Assembly (NCBI GenBank): GCA_004194705.1
Contig: SADC01001238.1
Location: 133,796-197,795, forward strand
Origin: Ditylenchus dipsaci
Lineage: Eukaryota > Nematoda > Chromadorea > Rhabditida > Anguinidae
Reading direction: 5' to 3'
DNA: 64,000 nt
Part shown: one piece after another, positions 32,771-44,157 of the stretch
Layout: each line of letters opens with the position of its first letter
How positions within the stretch are numbered: the stretch's first letter is position 1
Notes under the pieces: generated by a model
What the model saw: the letters and a program-made list of their open reading frames with translations, nothing else
Told to the model about the DNA's origin: nothing
The model's database searches: none
Translations under genes and position numbers: made by a program

Positions 32771-35700
32771 ATGGATGCTTACTTTTTTCACCACTCTAAT
32801 TATGAAAGTCTATACAATTGCAGCTTCTATTCGGTGGAACAAGTTCCATTGGCACAACGACAGCATCTTCTCTTAGGCACTGTATTTTTGGTGCTTTTTA
32901 CAACTTTTATGGTAATTTAATTTAAAGCAGGCTTACAAAGACTATTTTCGCGACAAAAGTCTTTCGACATCATCGTTTCGAAAAAATGATTCGAGATGAT
33001 TTATGCAGTAACGAGACACTTTTTTTATCTTTTTTTCTTACGTCTGACATAGAACTATTTTTTTGCCAAATTCTTTCCTGATATTATAATGACTTCCTGA
33101 GTACAAATTTATGCAAATCAACTTGAAAAAGGTTACAGAGAATTGAAATATTATTTAAAGTCAAATTTTCTGGGTGCTTGATTTTTTACCTTGGTTCCTC
33201 AAGGAAAACCAGCGGGTATCCGGATACCCTAAAAAGATTATAATCACTGTATCTAATGGTATTTCACTCAGTTTCGATGAACGGATCCAGACATAATTGA
33301 ATTCTTTGTGGGTTTTTGATAAAGAGGTTTGCTCGAAATCAGGGATGATTCCGGCTAGCGGCTAGCCGCAGCCGCAACGCGGCTAGCCTCTGCGAATTTC
33401 AGAAAATAGCCGCATAGCCGCCGCAACATTTTTGAAATAGCCGCAAGCTGCAGCCGCAATTTTTGCTTAGCCGCACTTAAAATTTTCAGAAAAAACGCTC
33501 CTTTAAAGGACCATACTTGTTGATGAAAATAAAAGTTTGGCAAGTTTAAATGCGCGCGGGACACTTCTCTTTCGTCTCGCACTATACTCTTTGGAGTTAT
33601 TTCAAGCATAGCCGCAGCAAAATTTTTGAAATAGCTGCTAGCCGCACTTCATTTTGTGTAAAAAGCCGCAGCCACACAGCCGCAAATACCAAAACCATCA
33701 TCCCTACTCGAAATCACTATGGTAATTGAGCCAGGTTTCCAATATTTTGCTGCCCTTTTCTATCATTTTGAGCAGTTAAAACGGCCTTAGAATATAATTT
33801 CTGGTCATTTGGAGCTGGTACCACATACTGTAGTTTTAACCCGTAAAGTCAACCGCTTCGAATCAGATTTTTCTCAAATCACCTGTTGTCTTTTTGGGCA
33901 AATATCGACCAGCAGATTGAAATTCATTGAAGCCCAGATTCAAACGAAATTTCTTTAACTATACTTTTATCCGATTTTAATAAATTTCCAGCTCCTGTAT
34001 ATTCCTTGTGTAATTGCTGTTAGCAAGCGTTTAAAACAAACATGCTACAAGTTCTTGTTTTTTATCGGCATTGTTGATTTACTATGTTTGCCTGTTTGCG
34101 GATTAGTCACTGGATACATGGCCATTGTGGGCGCTGTTTTTTGTTCTTATCCAACTTTTATATATTTCGCAGGTGATTTTTAAAAGAAGAATTTTCTGGT
34201 GATTTGTATAAATTTATTGTTTGCAGGTGTATTTGGCAACTGTAAGCTAGCTTAACAATTCAGATTCTGAAAAGTATTCAAAAACATATTTTTTCAGTTT
34301 GTTGGGTAACCGAGTCAAGCACATCCATAATTCTAGCAGCAAACCGCTGCATTGAGATGATATCACCTTCACTTTCGGAAAAATTGTTTGAAGGGAAAAG
34401 AAGTTGGTGCTGGATGGCTCTGACTTGTTTATATGGTTTAAGCTTTGTTACCTTTACCAGGCCAGTACTTTTCAACGGAATTATGGTGGCTTGGTTTATG
34501 AACCCCATATAGGTTATTTTGAGGATGCAGGCGGTCTTACGGTAATTAGTTTCATTTATCTCAATTAGTTTCGACTCACAAATTAAAATTTGGCTAAAGT
34601 GCAATTTACAAATTCTCCAAAAATCAGCTTGAAAACTTTTAAGGCCATTTTATTCTGTAAAGACAATTAAAACGTGTTTTAGAGCGGTAAAAAGACATTT
34701 TTTTTATTAACTTTTGATAAAATTCAGTTTTTTGGTTCAAGGGATCACGATTAACAAACAGGATAACTTCCAAGTTGCAAAATCCCAAAACACTAAGAAA
34801 GATAGAATTTACTCATTCAGTATACTAAAACAGTGCAGTGTACTACAGTGGGCCTCTTCTCGCTGAGTAAAAAGAAATGGCTCAAATAGAAATGTACCAC
34901 CAAATGTGAGAATTTGGCCGCCTTTTTTATTTTTTTGGCCGCCTTTTTTGAATTTCAAATTAAAAAATAGAAATTGGCCGCCTTTTTTTAAAAATTGGCC
35001 GCCTTTTTTTCTTGTCAATTCCTGTTTTTCAAATTTTAGCTTCAATTTGATGGTAATTTTGCTCTTTATGATAGCAAAAATGAAAGCGCAGAATCTGGGC
35101 TACGTACTGGTATAAAAAAAGGGTGAACTTATAGGAAAAAGTTAGAAAATATAATCAAAAACACCTAGAGGGCTATTTCGGCCTCTATCTCCTAAATGGT
35201 TTTTGTGTAATTTGAACGTTTTTTGAATTACAGCTTTTACAAGTTGGTACTATCTCTTTCTATAATAGCAAATACGAAAGCTCAGAACTTTGGCTACTCA
35301 CTAATTTGAAAAAAGTGTCAACTTGTAAGGTAAAATTCAAAAAATTACACAAAAACCATTTAGGAGATAGAGGCCGAAATAGCCCTCTAGGTGTTTTTGA
35401 TTATATTTTCTAACTTTTTCCTATAAGTTGACGATTTTTTCATACCAATATGCAGCCCAGATTCTGGGCTTTCATTTTTGCCATCATTAAGAGCAAAGTT
35501 ACCATCAAATTAGAGCTAAAATTTGAAAAACAGGAATTGACAAGAAAAAAAGGCGGCCAATTTTTTAAAAAAGGCGGCCAAATTCTATTTTTTTATTATG
35601 AATTTAAAAAAGGCGGCCAAAAAATTAAAAAGGCGGCCAAATTCTCACTTTTGGTGGTACATTTCTCATACAGCCAAAAGAAATAGACAAGTTCGACCAG

Positions 35701-37977
35701 TCGACCCAATTTTTAGCCAGTGAGATGAGTTACAAATAAAAGAAGTTAGGGTTTTTAATTTTTTTTTAAAAAGTAAGTCAAAATTACAATCCCAAAAACA
35801 GAATTTGAATTAAATCGTGGGCTTCTTTTATGAAAATTATTTTAAATTACAATTTCTGATTCAATATGGTCTTTCGAAACCATAATTTTTTTGAAATTTT
35901 ATTTCTAGTATGCCAATAAATTGCACACCTTCCACAACAATGCAGTCTGCTTGGCATTACTGGGGTTGTACGCCCTCTTTGTTATCTTGTATATTATAAA
36001 AAGCACAGTGTTGGGCAACCAGCCATTAGTCTCTAGACACAATGCGGCAGCACAAAGAACGGTAATTATTTGAATAATGGCTTAAAATACATATTTGACG
36101 TGGGAAAAACACCGTAAAAAGCTTTTTTAAGCTCTATTAAAATATATAAGATAAATCTGTTTTTTGCTTATAATGCGCATTTTAGTGCGTAAGCAAATAA
36201 ATCGTAAATCTCTTATAATGCACTTCCTAAAATTGAAAAAATTTACCTAGATTAGAATGCCTCTAAAGCTTACAAAAGAGCCAAACAAAAAAAGAAACTA
36301 AGGATTTTACCACGGGCCTTATGTAATCAATAGTCAAACGTCTCTATCAAACAGGCTACGACGCCAAAAAAAGTATACAGTCAAACTTGTAAATGGGGAC
36401 CAGCTAAGCGCTGCCCTTATATCCATGTGTCTTTATATAGAAATTCGAACGTACAGAAAACTAAAAACCAATACCGAAAGTCCCGAAAAACAGCTGCCAT
36501 TCCATGTAGGGTGTTCTTATATACAGGCTTGACTGTATAAAAAACTTAAATGGAGACTGTCAGATTTATAAGCATTCGCGCTTACCAAAAAAATCATGCA
36601 TTGGTCGCCCCTGTTGGTTCTTTAGAAAAAAAAAATTTCTTCCAAAAGTGCTTATTTACACTGTTTAATTTTTTTACGCAAAACACTTTTTTGCTTAAAA
36701 ATTTCTTTAAATTTTTTGCCTCGGTTTTTCAAGCTGATTTTTTGCTCTAAATTGTTGTTTTAAAAATCAGCTTGAGAGACCAAGACAAAAAAAATTACGA
36801 AATTCTTTTTACAAAAAAATTTTTTGCTTCAAATTAAGTAACAAAAGCTGTACACCGAAATATACGCGCCGATTTGGTACTTGGTCATTTTGGTACAAAA
36901 TTTTTCGTGCTGTTACCAATAAATTACTTACCGAAATAACCGCGTATTAAAAAATCTATTACCAAAATACCATTTTTCGTGCTGTCACCGAAAAATTTCT
37001 TACCAAAAATCTCTTACCGAAACATTTCTCACTAAAAAATTTCGTACCAAAACGACCAAGTACCAAACTGGCGCGTATATTTCGGTGTACAGCCCTAACA
37101 AATGTAAATACATACTTTTGAGACTCTTAAAGAAAACATTTGAAAAAAATAAACAGCGGTACCAAGTCATACTTTTTTTGGAACCAAAACGTCTATAGAA
37201 ACATTGAAAAGTTTGAGATTTGGCTGGCTGGCAAGAGAGATTAAGCAAAAATATAATTATTAAAATAAATTTTATTAAAAAAGCAAAAACGATAAAGCAT
37301 AGTTAGCGATAAAGCTGTTTAACATAATATAATGTTTCATAAAAGGAAACATGGAAATGAACTTTTTCACTTACATTTGATCACATTTGGGAGAGGAAAT
37401 TTGTAGAGCTTCTACGAACGGTAAATTTTAGGCACTTGTGGTTGTTGAGTTTAAAAATAACAACAAATATTATTGTAAATACAGGGTGTCGCAAAAAAAC
37501 TAAAGCATCTTTTCAAACGAATATTTTGTGACATTGTGCTTTTTCTATAAATTTTATAAATATATTGAATATTTATTAAGGCCTTTCTCCAAGTACTAGT
37601 AATTAGTTGCGTAAATGCAGTTGGCTCTGGAATCTATGACTACATGCAAATGTTCCCTGTTACAGAGGCTCTAATTTTAGTTGCATCTTATTCTTGGTGT
37701 ATCATACATGGTAACTAAAATTTGCTGTGTTTTTTATATTAGAAGATATATTTCAGGCATGCCATCAATAATCTTTTTGACTATGAACCGAACAATACGA
37801 CATGATTGCATACGAATGTTTTACAGCACAATAAACTTGTGCAGAGACAAGAAAGTTGGGCCAGCTAAATACAATATAGCTACTACAAGCAATAATAATA
37901 TGAGTGGATCAAGACTAAGCTATCCTAATTCCAGAAATATGTCAAATGGACAAATTTCTATTCAGCCTCAATTTTAA
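32771..37977 (+). CDS. Serpentine receptor class T (srt) chemoreceptor, 7 exons, one frame break
   Basis: Exons: 32771-32911, 33992-34172, 34227-34241, 34298-34541, 35909-36061, 37581-37710, 37757-37977. The start MDAYFFHHSNYESLYNCSFY has the YNCS signature of Srt proteins. Helix 2-3 region: CYKFLFFIGIVDLLCLPVCG, LVTGYMAIVGAVFCSYPTFI. After helix 3 comes ILAANRCIEMISP; then helix 5 near LALLGLYALFVILYIIK and the ending PSIIFLTMNRTIRHD, all Srt-typical. Total 1085 nt; restoring one base would give 361 residues, a normal Srt length. The break is in exon 4: AACCCCATATAG reads a stop where the paralogue has an extra base (CCGCATATA). All other phases fit. Exon 3 is only 15 nt. Introns host several mobile elements. 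Expected role: chemosensory GPCR in the neuronal membrane. It could be functional if the break is a sequencing error. Confidence 0.85.
33340..33705. mobile_element. hAT-like miniature element in srt intron 1, CAGGGATGAT end, 8-bp duplication
   Basis: Begins CAGGGATGATTCCGG and ends CATCATCCCTA; flanked by CTCGAAAT at 33332-33339 and 33706-33713. The body is dominated by AGCCGCA repeats in both orientations. The srt pseudogene has a single CTCGAAAT at 58507-58514 with no insertion. A fragment of the TTAA AGGACCAT family is nested at about 33503-33600. Confidence 0.9.
34879..35675. mobile_element. 797-bp foldback in srt intron 4, GGCT...AGCC ends
   Basis: The ends GGCTCAAATAGAAATGTACC and GGCTGTATGAGAAATGTACC (inverted) are flanked by AAAAGAAAT on both sides (34870-34878; 35676-35684), consistent with an 8-9-bp duplication. 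Each arm has four copies of a GGCCGCCTTTTTT motif. The arms are nearly complete and meet near 35285. Non-coding. Confidence 0.85.
36847..37095. mobile_element. Short foldback in srt intron 5, GGCTGTACACCGAAAT family
   Basis: The left end reads GCTGTACACCGAAATATACG; the right end inverts to GGGCTGTACACCGAAATATA. Near-duplicate flanks TAACAAAA / TAACAAAT (7 of 8). The interior repeats TTACCGAAA / TACCAAAA motifs. Related to the 1.5-kb element at 42469-43964. Confidence 0.75.
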
Positions 37978-38049
37978 AAACCAATTATGATGTAACTTTA
38001 GCTAGAAAATAAAAATTATAAAAAATCATTTTGTGAAGAAAAAATACTG

Positions 38050-38155
38050 GCGCTGCTCGGTTATACCCCCCCCCCAAAAAAGTGCTACTCGGGAATAACC
38101 ACCCCCCCCCCAATCCTAGGAGCTACTCGGTTATACCCCCCCCCCCAAAAATCAA
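38050..38155. repeat. C-run / ACTCGGTTATA tract
   Basis: Three blocks of GCTACTCGG(T/G)(T/A)ATA-like sequence followed by runs of 10-13 C. C-run lengths are likely unreliable. Confidence 0.6.
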
Positions 38156-38580
38156 GATTTTTAGGAGTGGTCAAAACACATTTTTAAGCAATAATTTCGC
38201 CATGAAAGGTCCAGAAAAGCAATTTAAATAGGGTTCAAGGGCTGTATTGGGAGGGGAAGGGACAAAACAGGGGCCACTTCTATAGTGCCTATAAGTACCA
38301 AAGAGTATTAATTCTCTAAGCAGTAAAGGCGCTTGCAAACCCAGCCACTTGTGGTGCACGTAAAAGTATAAGGACTCGAAATGATCGTACCGATCAGCCG
38401 GATGGATCACGATGGTTGTTGTGTAACTTTTGGACGGCTGAGCTTCTGGCTTGTAGCCTCAGGCCGGAAAATGGGGGGACCCTTTTCGGCCGAAAAATCA
38501 AAGATGTTGAACATAGTTTTGAATACTGGGGCCTACCGCATAAATAACTCTGGTATGCATGTTTTTTCATGCATCCAGAG

Positions 38581-40022
38581 CAGTGATGTTTTGTGTACAC
38601 ATGTAAACGCTCAAATGTTTTGTGTTGCGGTTACATTTTTGTAAACAAATGTACACAAAAGATTTCGAGTTTTAGTTTTTGAACATTTATAAAAATTTAA
38701 ATTTTCTCATTTTCATTTCTGTACACAGATGAAAATCAGAAAATGTTTGTGTACGTTTGTGTACACAAATGAAAAGGGACGGTACTTTTTTCTGCACCCA
38801 AATTACTTTTTTCTGCCCCAAATTTGAAATCCCCCTAATTACTCTTTTTGCCCCAAATTACTTTTTTCTGCCCCCAAATTTTCAAAAATGCTCCCAAATT
38901 TTTCTCTCTCATCGTTTTTAGTCAAAATTTCGCGGGAATTCAAATTTTTCAGTCAAAAAGTAACTTGGATTGGTCAGAATTTCACCCTGAACCATTCTCC
39001 ACTATCTTAAACCGCCCTAAGCACTGATTTAGGGTAGTTAGATACTGGTCTGGAGCAGTTTGGGATGGTTTAGGGTGAAATTCTGAGCGATCCAGCCGAT
39101 CGGACTGGAATTCTGATCCGCCCAATCGAATTTTCGCAAAAAGTTTACTACCCCTTTAGTAAACCCCCAAAAAACCAATTTTCAGGGGCTTCTGGCCATT
39201 CCGGAGCGGGATTCTGACCACTCCAAGTTACGTTTTGACTGAAAAATTCAAATTCCCGCGAAATTTTGACTAAAAACGATGAGAGAGAAAATTTGGGGCA
39301 TTTTTTGAAAATTTGGGGGCAGAAAAAAGTAATTTGGGGGCAAAAAAGAGTAATTAGGGGGATTTCAAATTTGGGGGCAGAAAAAAGTACCGTCCAATAA
39401 AAAGTCAAAAAGTTTTGTGTAGGTTTATGTACACAAATGAAAACCCCGAAAATTTTGTTTATGTTTGTGTACACATGGAAAAAATATTATACGCAACACA
39501 ATAAAAAGCAAAATACTGGCAAAAAACTCATAAAAATGCATGAATGTAAAAACTATATGTTCTTATCCGGTTTTTGAAATCCCGAAAATGAGATCGAGCT
39601 TCTAACATGACTCGTTATCGTGCAAAATATCCCCGAGAAAGTATGTTTTTGTAATTTATTAGTATAGTTCACATTGTTAATGCAATAAAACATTGTTCTT
39701 TTGTGTTGTGTACAATATTTTTTCCATGTGTACACAAACATAAACAAAATTTTCAGGGTTTTCATTTGTGTACATAAACCTACACAAAACTTTTTGACTT
39801 TTTATTTGTGTACACAAACGTACACAAACTTTTTCGACATTTGATTTGTGTACGAAAACGTACACAAACATTTTTTGATTTTCATTTGTGTACAGAAATG
39901 AAAATGAGGAAATTTAAATTTTTATAAATGTTCAAAAACAAAAACACAATATTTTTTGCTTTCTTGTGTTTACAAAAATGAAAATTTTTCGTACACAAAA
40001 ATTTGTAAAGAAAACAACACTG
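38581..40022. mobile_element. hAT-like non-autonomous foldback, CAGTG ends, 8-bp duplication
   Basis: Starts CAGTGATGTTTTGTG and ends AACAACACTG. It is flanked by ATCCAGAG at 38573-38580 and 40023-40030. The arms carry many TTTGTGTACACAAATGAAAA-like repeats in both directions. It contains the nested foldback 38780-39398. No transposase; 1442 bp. The small ORFs within are repeat shadows. Confidence 0.9.
38780..39398. mobile_element. Nested foldback, GGACGGTAC ends
   Basis: Starts GGACGGTACTTTTTTCTGC and ends with the inverse. Flanks are AATGAAAA and AATAAAAA (7 of 8 identical). The arms repeat TTACTTTTTTCTGCCCC. The opposite arm of the host element (about 39798-39812) shows the sequence without insertion. 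Confidence 0.75.
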
Positions 40023-40974
40023 ATCCAGAGTCACTTTCGAGTGATTTGTGTCTAAGCTATGTGGGTGTGCGCATGTCAACCCCAAGCCCCAAGCCCCTGC
40101 GCCCCCGAAGGGGGCGCAGGGGGCTTCAGAGTTAGAGATGCGCGCACTCACTTACCTTAGACATGATTCCGAGAAGTACACTTGATATAATAATGCATAT
40201 AGACATATTTTAGACACATATTATAAAATGCATATAGACACAAATCAATCGAAAGTGACTCTTGATGCATGAAAAAACATGTATACCAGGCTGCAGAAAG
40301 TGAAAGGCTGTCCAAGATCTATTTTTTTTACTTAGATTTGGCTCGAGAGAGGCTAAAATTCGACCAAAAACACCCTGAAAAGCCTTTCTATTCCGGGTGA
40401 GAGGAAATTTTCCCGACAAACTTAATTTTTCATTCAGAAACTGTTAAAAAAGTGCTTTTTGTAACTTTTTGTGCAGAAAAATGAGTTTGGGACTTGATTT
40501 TGGGTCACTTTTCGTAAAAATATTGTATTGGGGGACTAAAGAAGGGACCTAGGTTTCTGCATCTACGTCTTTCGGTCTCTAACTTTAGGCCTGGGAATAA
40601 GATAAGAAGAAGAATAAGAAAAATTGAATTTTGTCAACAATTTGGCCTGCCACTCTTTAGGGATTTTTGGGAGTCAGGATACTTGGGAGTAAGGATCCTC
40701 AGAGAAACAAGTTAAGTTGCAGTATAGAATCATCCTCCCACGCATAGTGACTAAATGGAGAAGATAACCTAACATCTGTGTTTCTGAACCCAGATTTCAT
40801 GAGAAAGCCCTTTTTGGAGAAAAAGTAATAAAGTAATAATGAAAAAGCAATAAAGATTCGAAAAAATTTAGAAAAAAATTCTAAAAAATCATGAAAACGA
40901 GATTTTAGGCTTAACCTGAATGGGCGCCCGGTAAATTCAGGTTACAGGTTCGTATCCCAAAAGTGTCGAAATAG

Positions 40975-41072
40975 AGTAACTTTCGAGTGATTTGTGTCTA
41001 AGGTATGTGGGTGTGCGCATCTCAACTCCAAGCCCCAAGCCCCTGCGCCCCGAAGATGGCGCAGGGGGCTTA
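40975..41072. repeat. Truncated foldback-core fragment
   Basis: AACTTTCGAGTGATTTGTG, the GGTGTGCGCATCTCAAC segment and part of the GC hairpin, cut off at GGGGGCTT where the next foldback starts. Just upstream (40935-40955) is a tRNA-like TTACAGGTTCGTATCCC. Confidence 0.6.
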
Positions 41073-41074
41073 GC

Positions 41075-41802
41075 AACTTGAAGCACTTTACCCCTACGCC
41101 CCCACTCGATTAACCCCTACACACCCCAAAGCGAAACCATAGGGGGACCAAAGCATATTTTTCTTCAATTTTTTAAGACTTTTAAAATTAATTTAAAATT
41201 GTCAGAATTTAATGTTTAAGATACCGTATTTCCTCTAATAAGCGCCCCGGGGCGCTTATTTTTCAAACCCCCGTAAAAATCGGAAATTTTGAATTCGATT
41301 TCGAAATTTTGGGTGCTCAACCAAAATCTAATAAGTGGAATTGGTAGAGCTCGTGGAAGTTAAGAAAACGTACCAAACAGCTTCACAAAATATTGCTTCT
41401 ACACTGAGATCCAGGCCCTCAAAGTCGAGCGGGGGGGGGGGCGCTTATAAGAGCGGGGGCGCTTATTAGAGGAAATACGGTATGTGATTTATGTGTGCGC
41501 CATCTAAAACACACTTTATTGATAATTGCAAAAGCCAAAATGACAATAAAGAAACAAAGAACTGAATAAACAAGTGAGTGAGAAAGTGGAAAGTTTTTGG
41601 TGGGACAATAAGGCGGGAATTCAAATCACATATCTTAAACATTAAATTCTGACATTTTTAAATTGATTCTAAAAGTCTTAAAAAATCGAAAAAAAATATG
41701 CTTTGGTCCCCCTATGGTTTCAATTTGGGCATGTAGGGGTTAATCGAGTGGGGGGGGGGGGCGGTCGTGAGGGTTGATCGAGTGGGGGCCAAGGGGTAAA
41801 TT
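41075..41802. mobile_element. Foldback whose left arm is split by a TA miniature element
   Basis: The left arm TTTACCCCTACGCCCCCACT...GGGGGACCAAAGCATATTTT is inverted at 41690-41800. The left arm is interrupted at 41222 by the element below, while the right arm is continuous. The GGGGGACCAAAGC motif recurs in variants at 7640, 19835, 20466, 32012 and 36605. Confidence 0.75.
41224..41480. mobile_element. Miniature element, CCGTATTTCCTC ends, TA duplication
   Basis: Ends CCGTATTTCCTCTAATAAGC and its exact inverse; TA at 41222-41223 and 41481-41482. The other arm of the host foldback keeps a single TA (41631-41632), giving the empty site. 257 bp, non-coding. Confidence 0.9.
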
Positions 41803-42468
41803 TAGCCAAAAACTTTTTTTGGAGCATAGTATTATGTTATGCCTATGGTACCTTCGGCTTTGGGGTGTCGAGATATCGGGCTCTCGGGTTATCGAGGTGT
41901 CACTTTGCCTTATTTCTTTGCTGGACTACCAGCTGGCTGGAGGTGTCGCGTTCAAGAGGGATGACTGTTTCTCTAAAGTTGACCTGCTTTTAATAACCTC
42001 CATTATTCTACTCGTGGATCCTTCCTTATTCCCTTAAAAATACAGGATGTGTCAAGAAATTCCCTGCTTTTGAAATAGTCATAACTTTTTTATAGAGCGA
42101 CTTTTGAAAATCTGTTGTACTTTGTAATAAAAAACGTGCCGAGGCAACTTTGAGATAGCGAAAACTAGGTTTTGTCTAAAAATTTCTGTTTCGAAAATTT
42201 CGATTTTTGTGTAAATTGTCAAACTTTTTCACTAAAATAAATTAAATTGCATAATACATGATTATCATAAGAAGCCCACTTGATTCTGCGTAGAATGGTA
42301 TATAATGTGTGAGGATGCTGCAATAAAAATCAAAAACTATGTGAGGATTTCCGACATTCAACACGAGTCAAGCTTTGAATATGCGATATCTCGACATTTT
42401 AATTGGAGCTTGACGATCTGTGAAAATTAAACTTACTCAGTCAAAAGACCTTTTCGCACTTTATTGTG

Positions 42469-43964
42469 GGCTGTACCCCGAAATTTAAGCGGCATTTTGC
42501 TAAGTGGTCGATTTGCTAAGCGGTCGTTTTGCCAAGAATTTTTTTTGCTGAGCGACAAATTGCTAAGAATTTTTTTGTTAAGGCACTCATTTGCTAAGAA
42601 TTTATTCGCTAAGGCATTCTTTTCTTAAATCCCGATTTGCTAAGAACATTTCTGCCTTTGTTAAGTGAATGATAATTTCAGATTGTGTCAAAACCAACCC
42701 GGAACCATCCTTGACCACCCAAAGTGCCCTAAAACAACCCTAAATACCCAGATCAAACCCGAATCTGAAAAATTAAAATTTGTTGAAAATAAAAAATAAG
42801 CCATTTTTTCTAACTTAAAATTGTGTGGGGAATTGGGTTTGTTAAGCCCAAAGTTGCGATTTTATACACCCCAACTTCAATATTACTTGGTGTAGGTACC
42901 ACCTGGCCAGGTGGATGCTCACTTGGATGGCCTAAAAATAAAAAGTTAATTTAAATAAAAAAATCTATTTTTTCAACCAAAAAAAATTGTGAAGAATTAG
43001 ACTTGTTGAGACCAAAAGTGCGATTTTACCTACTCAATCCCAAATCTAGGGTTGGGTACCACCTGGACAGGTTGATATCCAAGAGTAAAGGTAGATTCAC
43101 CAAATGACCTGAAAGGTCAAACGTTAGTCTTTTTACATCTAAAATTATGGTAAAAAAATTAAGTGTGCACCCAGGTGGATTCGAACCAGTAACCTCGGCG
43201 GTGGGTATCCAAGTGGTCGTCCACTTGGATCAAAAATTTTTTCACATTTTTGGATTCCAAGATAATTTTTCTGAACTAATTCGAGCATGCTGAATATGGT
43301 TTGACAATGGTAAAATCACGTTTTATCGAGAAATTTTTCAGTTATGGTAAATTCTTGATTTATCAAAATCAAGAGTTCACAATAACTCAGAAATCTCTGG
43401 ATAAAACGTAATTTTACCACTGTCAAACCATCTTTAGAATGCTCGAATTAGTGCAGAAAAATTATTTTGGAACCCGAAAACGTAAAAAAAATTTTTGATC
43501 TAAGTGACGACCACTTGGATAGCCACCGCCGAGGATGTTGGTTCGAATCCACCTTGGAGCGTACCTTATTTTTCTCATAATTTTGAGTGTTTACGTGGCG
43601 TGAAGGTCCATATACTCATCACCAAGGTTACTGGTTCGAATCCGTCTGGGTGCAATCAGTCCAGAGTACAGGACCCCGATTAAAATTTAACCGTTTTTAG
43701 AACACAATTTTGGATTGAATCGTTTGGGTTTTCAAGTTGTGCCCCGAAATTAAACCGAAAGGAAGAAGATATTGCTTAACAAACAAGATCTTTATCAAAA
43801 CAACTACTTAGCAAAAAAATCCTTAGCAAAACGACCATTTAGCAAATCGCCGCTTAAATTGTGAATTCTTAGCAAAAGCGCGCTTAAATTTTTTTTCTTA
43901 GCAAAACGGCCGCTTAGCAAATCGACCACTTAGCAAATCGCCGCTTAAATTTCGGGGTACAGCC
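42469..43964. mobile_element. 1.5-kb foldback, GGCTGTACCCCGAAAT ends, exact 8-bp duplication
   Basis: Begins GGCTGTACCCCGAAATTTAA and ends with the inverse. TTATTGTG flanks it at 42461-42468 and 43965-43972. Subterminal arms repeat TTTGCTAAGCGGTCG-like units. The interior holds an inverted pair around two tRNA-like B boxes (43177-43187 inverted; 43540-43550) plus a third GGTTCGAATCC at 43633-43643. No transposase ORF. Confidence 0.9.
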
Positions 43965-44157
43965 TTATTGTGTGTTTATGTGAAATTTTTAAAAATTTTC
44001 AGTTATTAATTCAGTTATTAATTATTAATCATTCATCAGAAAACGAACAGCGTCACGAGAATCAGCATAAAAATTGTGATAGAATAAACAAAATTCACAA
44101 ACGGCCATTGTAGTGTTAAATATTTACCGTCAAAAAATATAATTGCTAATTTAACTA

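Larger units (their letters stand above)
38225..40270. mobile_element. Foldback-core copy split by a hAT-like insertion
   Basis: GGGCTGTATTGGGAGGGGAA (38236), TTGAACATAGTTTTGAATAC (38504) and TGCATCCAGAG run up to 38580, and the core resumes at 40023 with ATCCAGAGTCACTTTCGAG and the GC hairpin. The insertion is the element 38581-40022. Confidence 0.75.

Noticed and set aside
34809..35686. ORFs with KKGGQ / WPPFF repeats
   Set aside because: They are translations of the GGCCGCCTTTTTT motif arrays in the arms of the foldback.
38060..38145. C-runs as possible G-quadruplex regulatory elements
   Set aside because: The runs are part of a dispersed repeat with inverse copies elsewhere (30.05 kb), and run lengths are unreliable in assemblies.
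43177..43643. Three GGTTCGAATCC sequences as candidate tRNA genes
   Set aside because: Only the T-arm-like part is present and two form an inverted pair inside a foldback element; no full tRNA can be folded.
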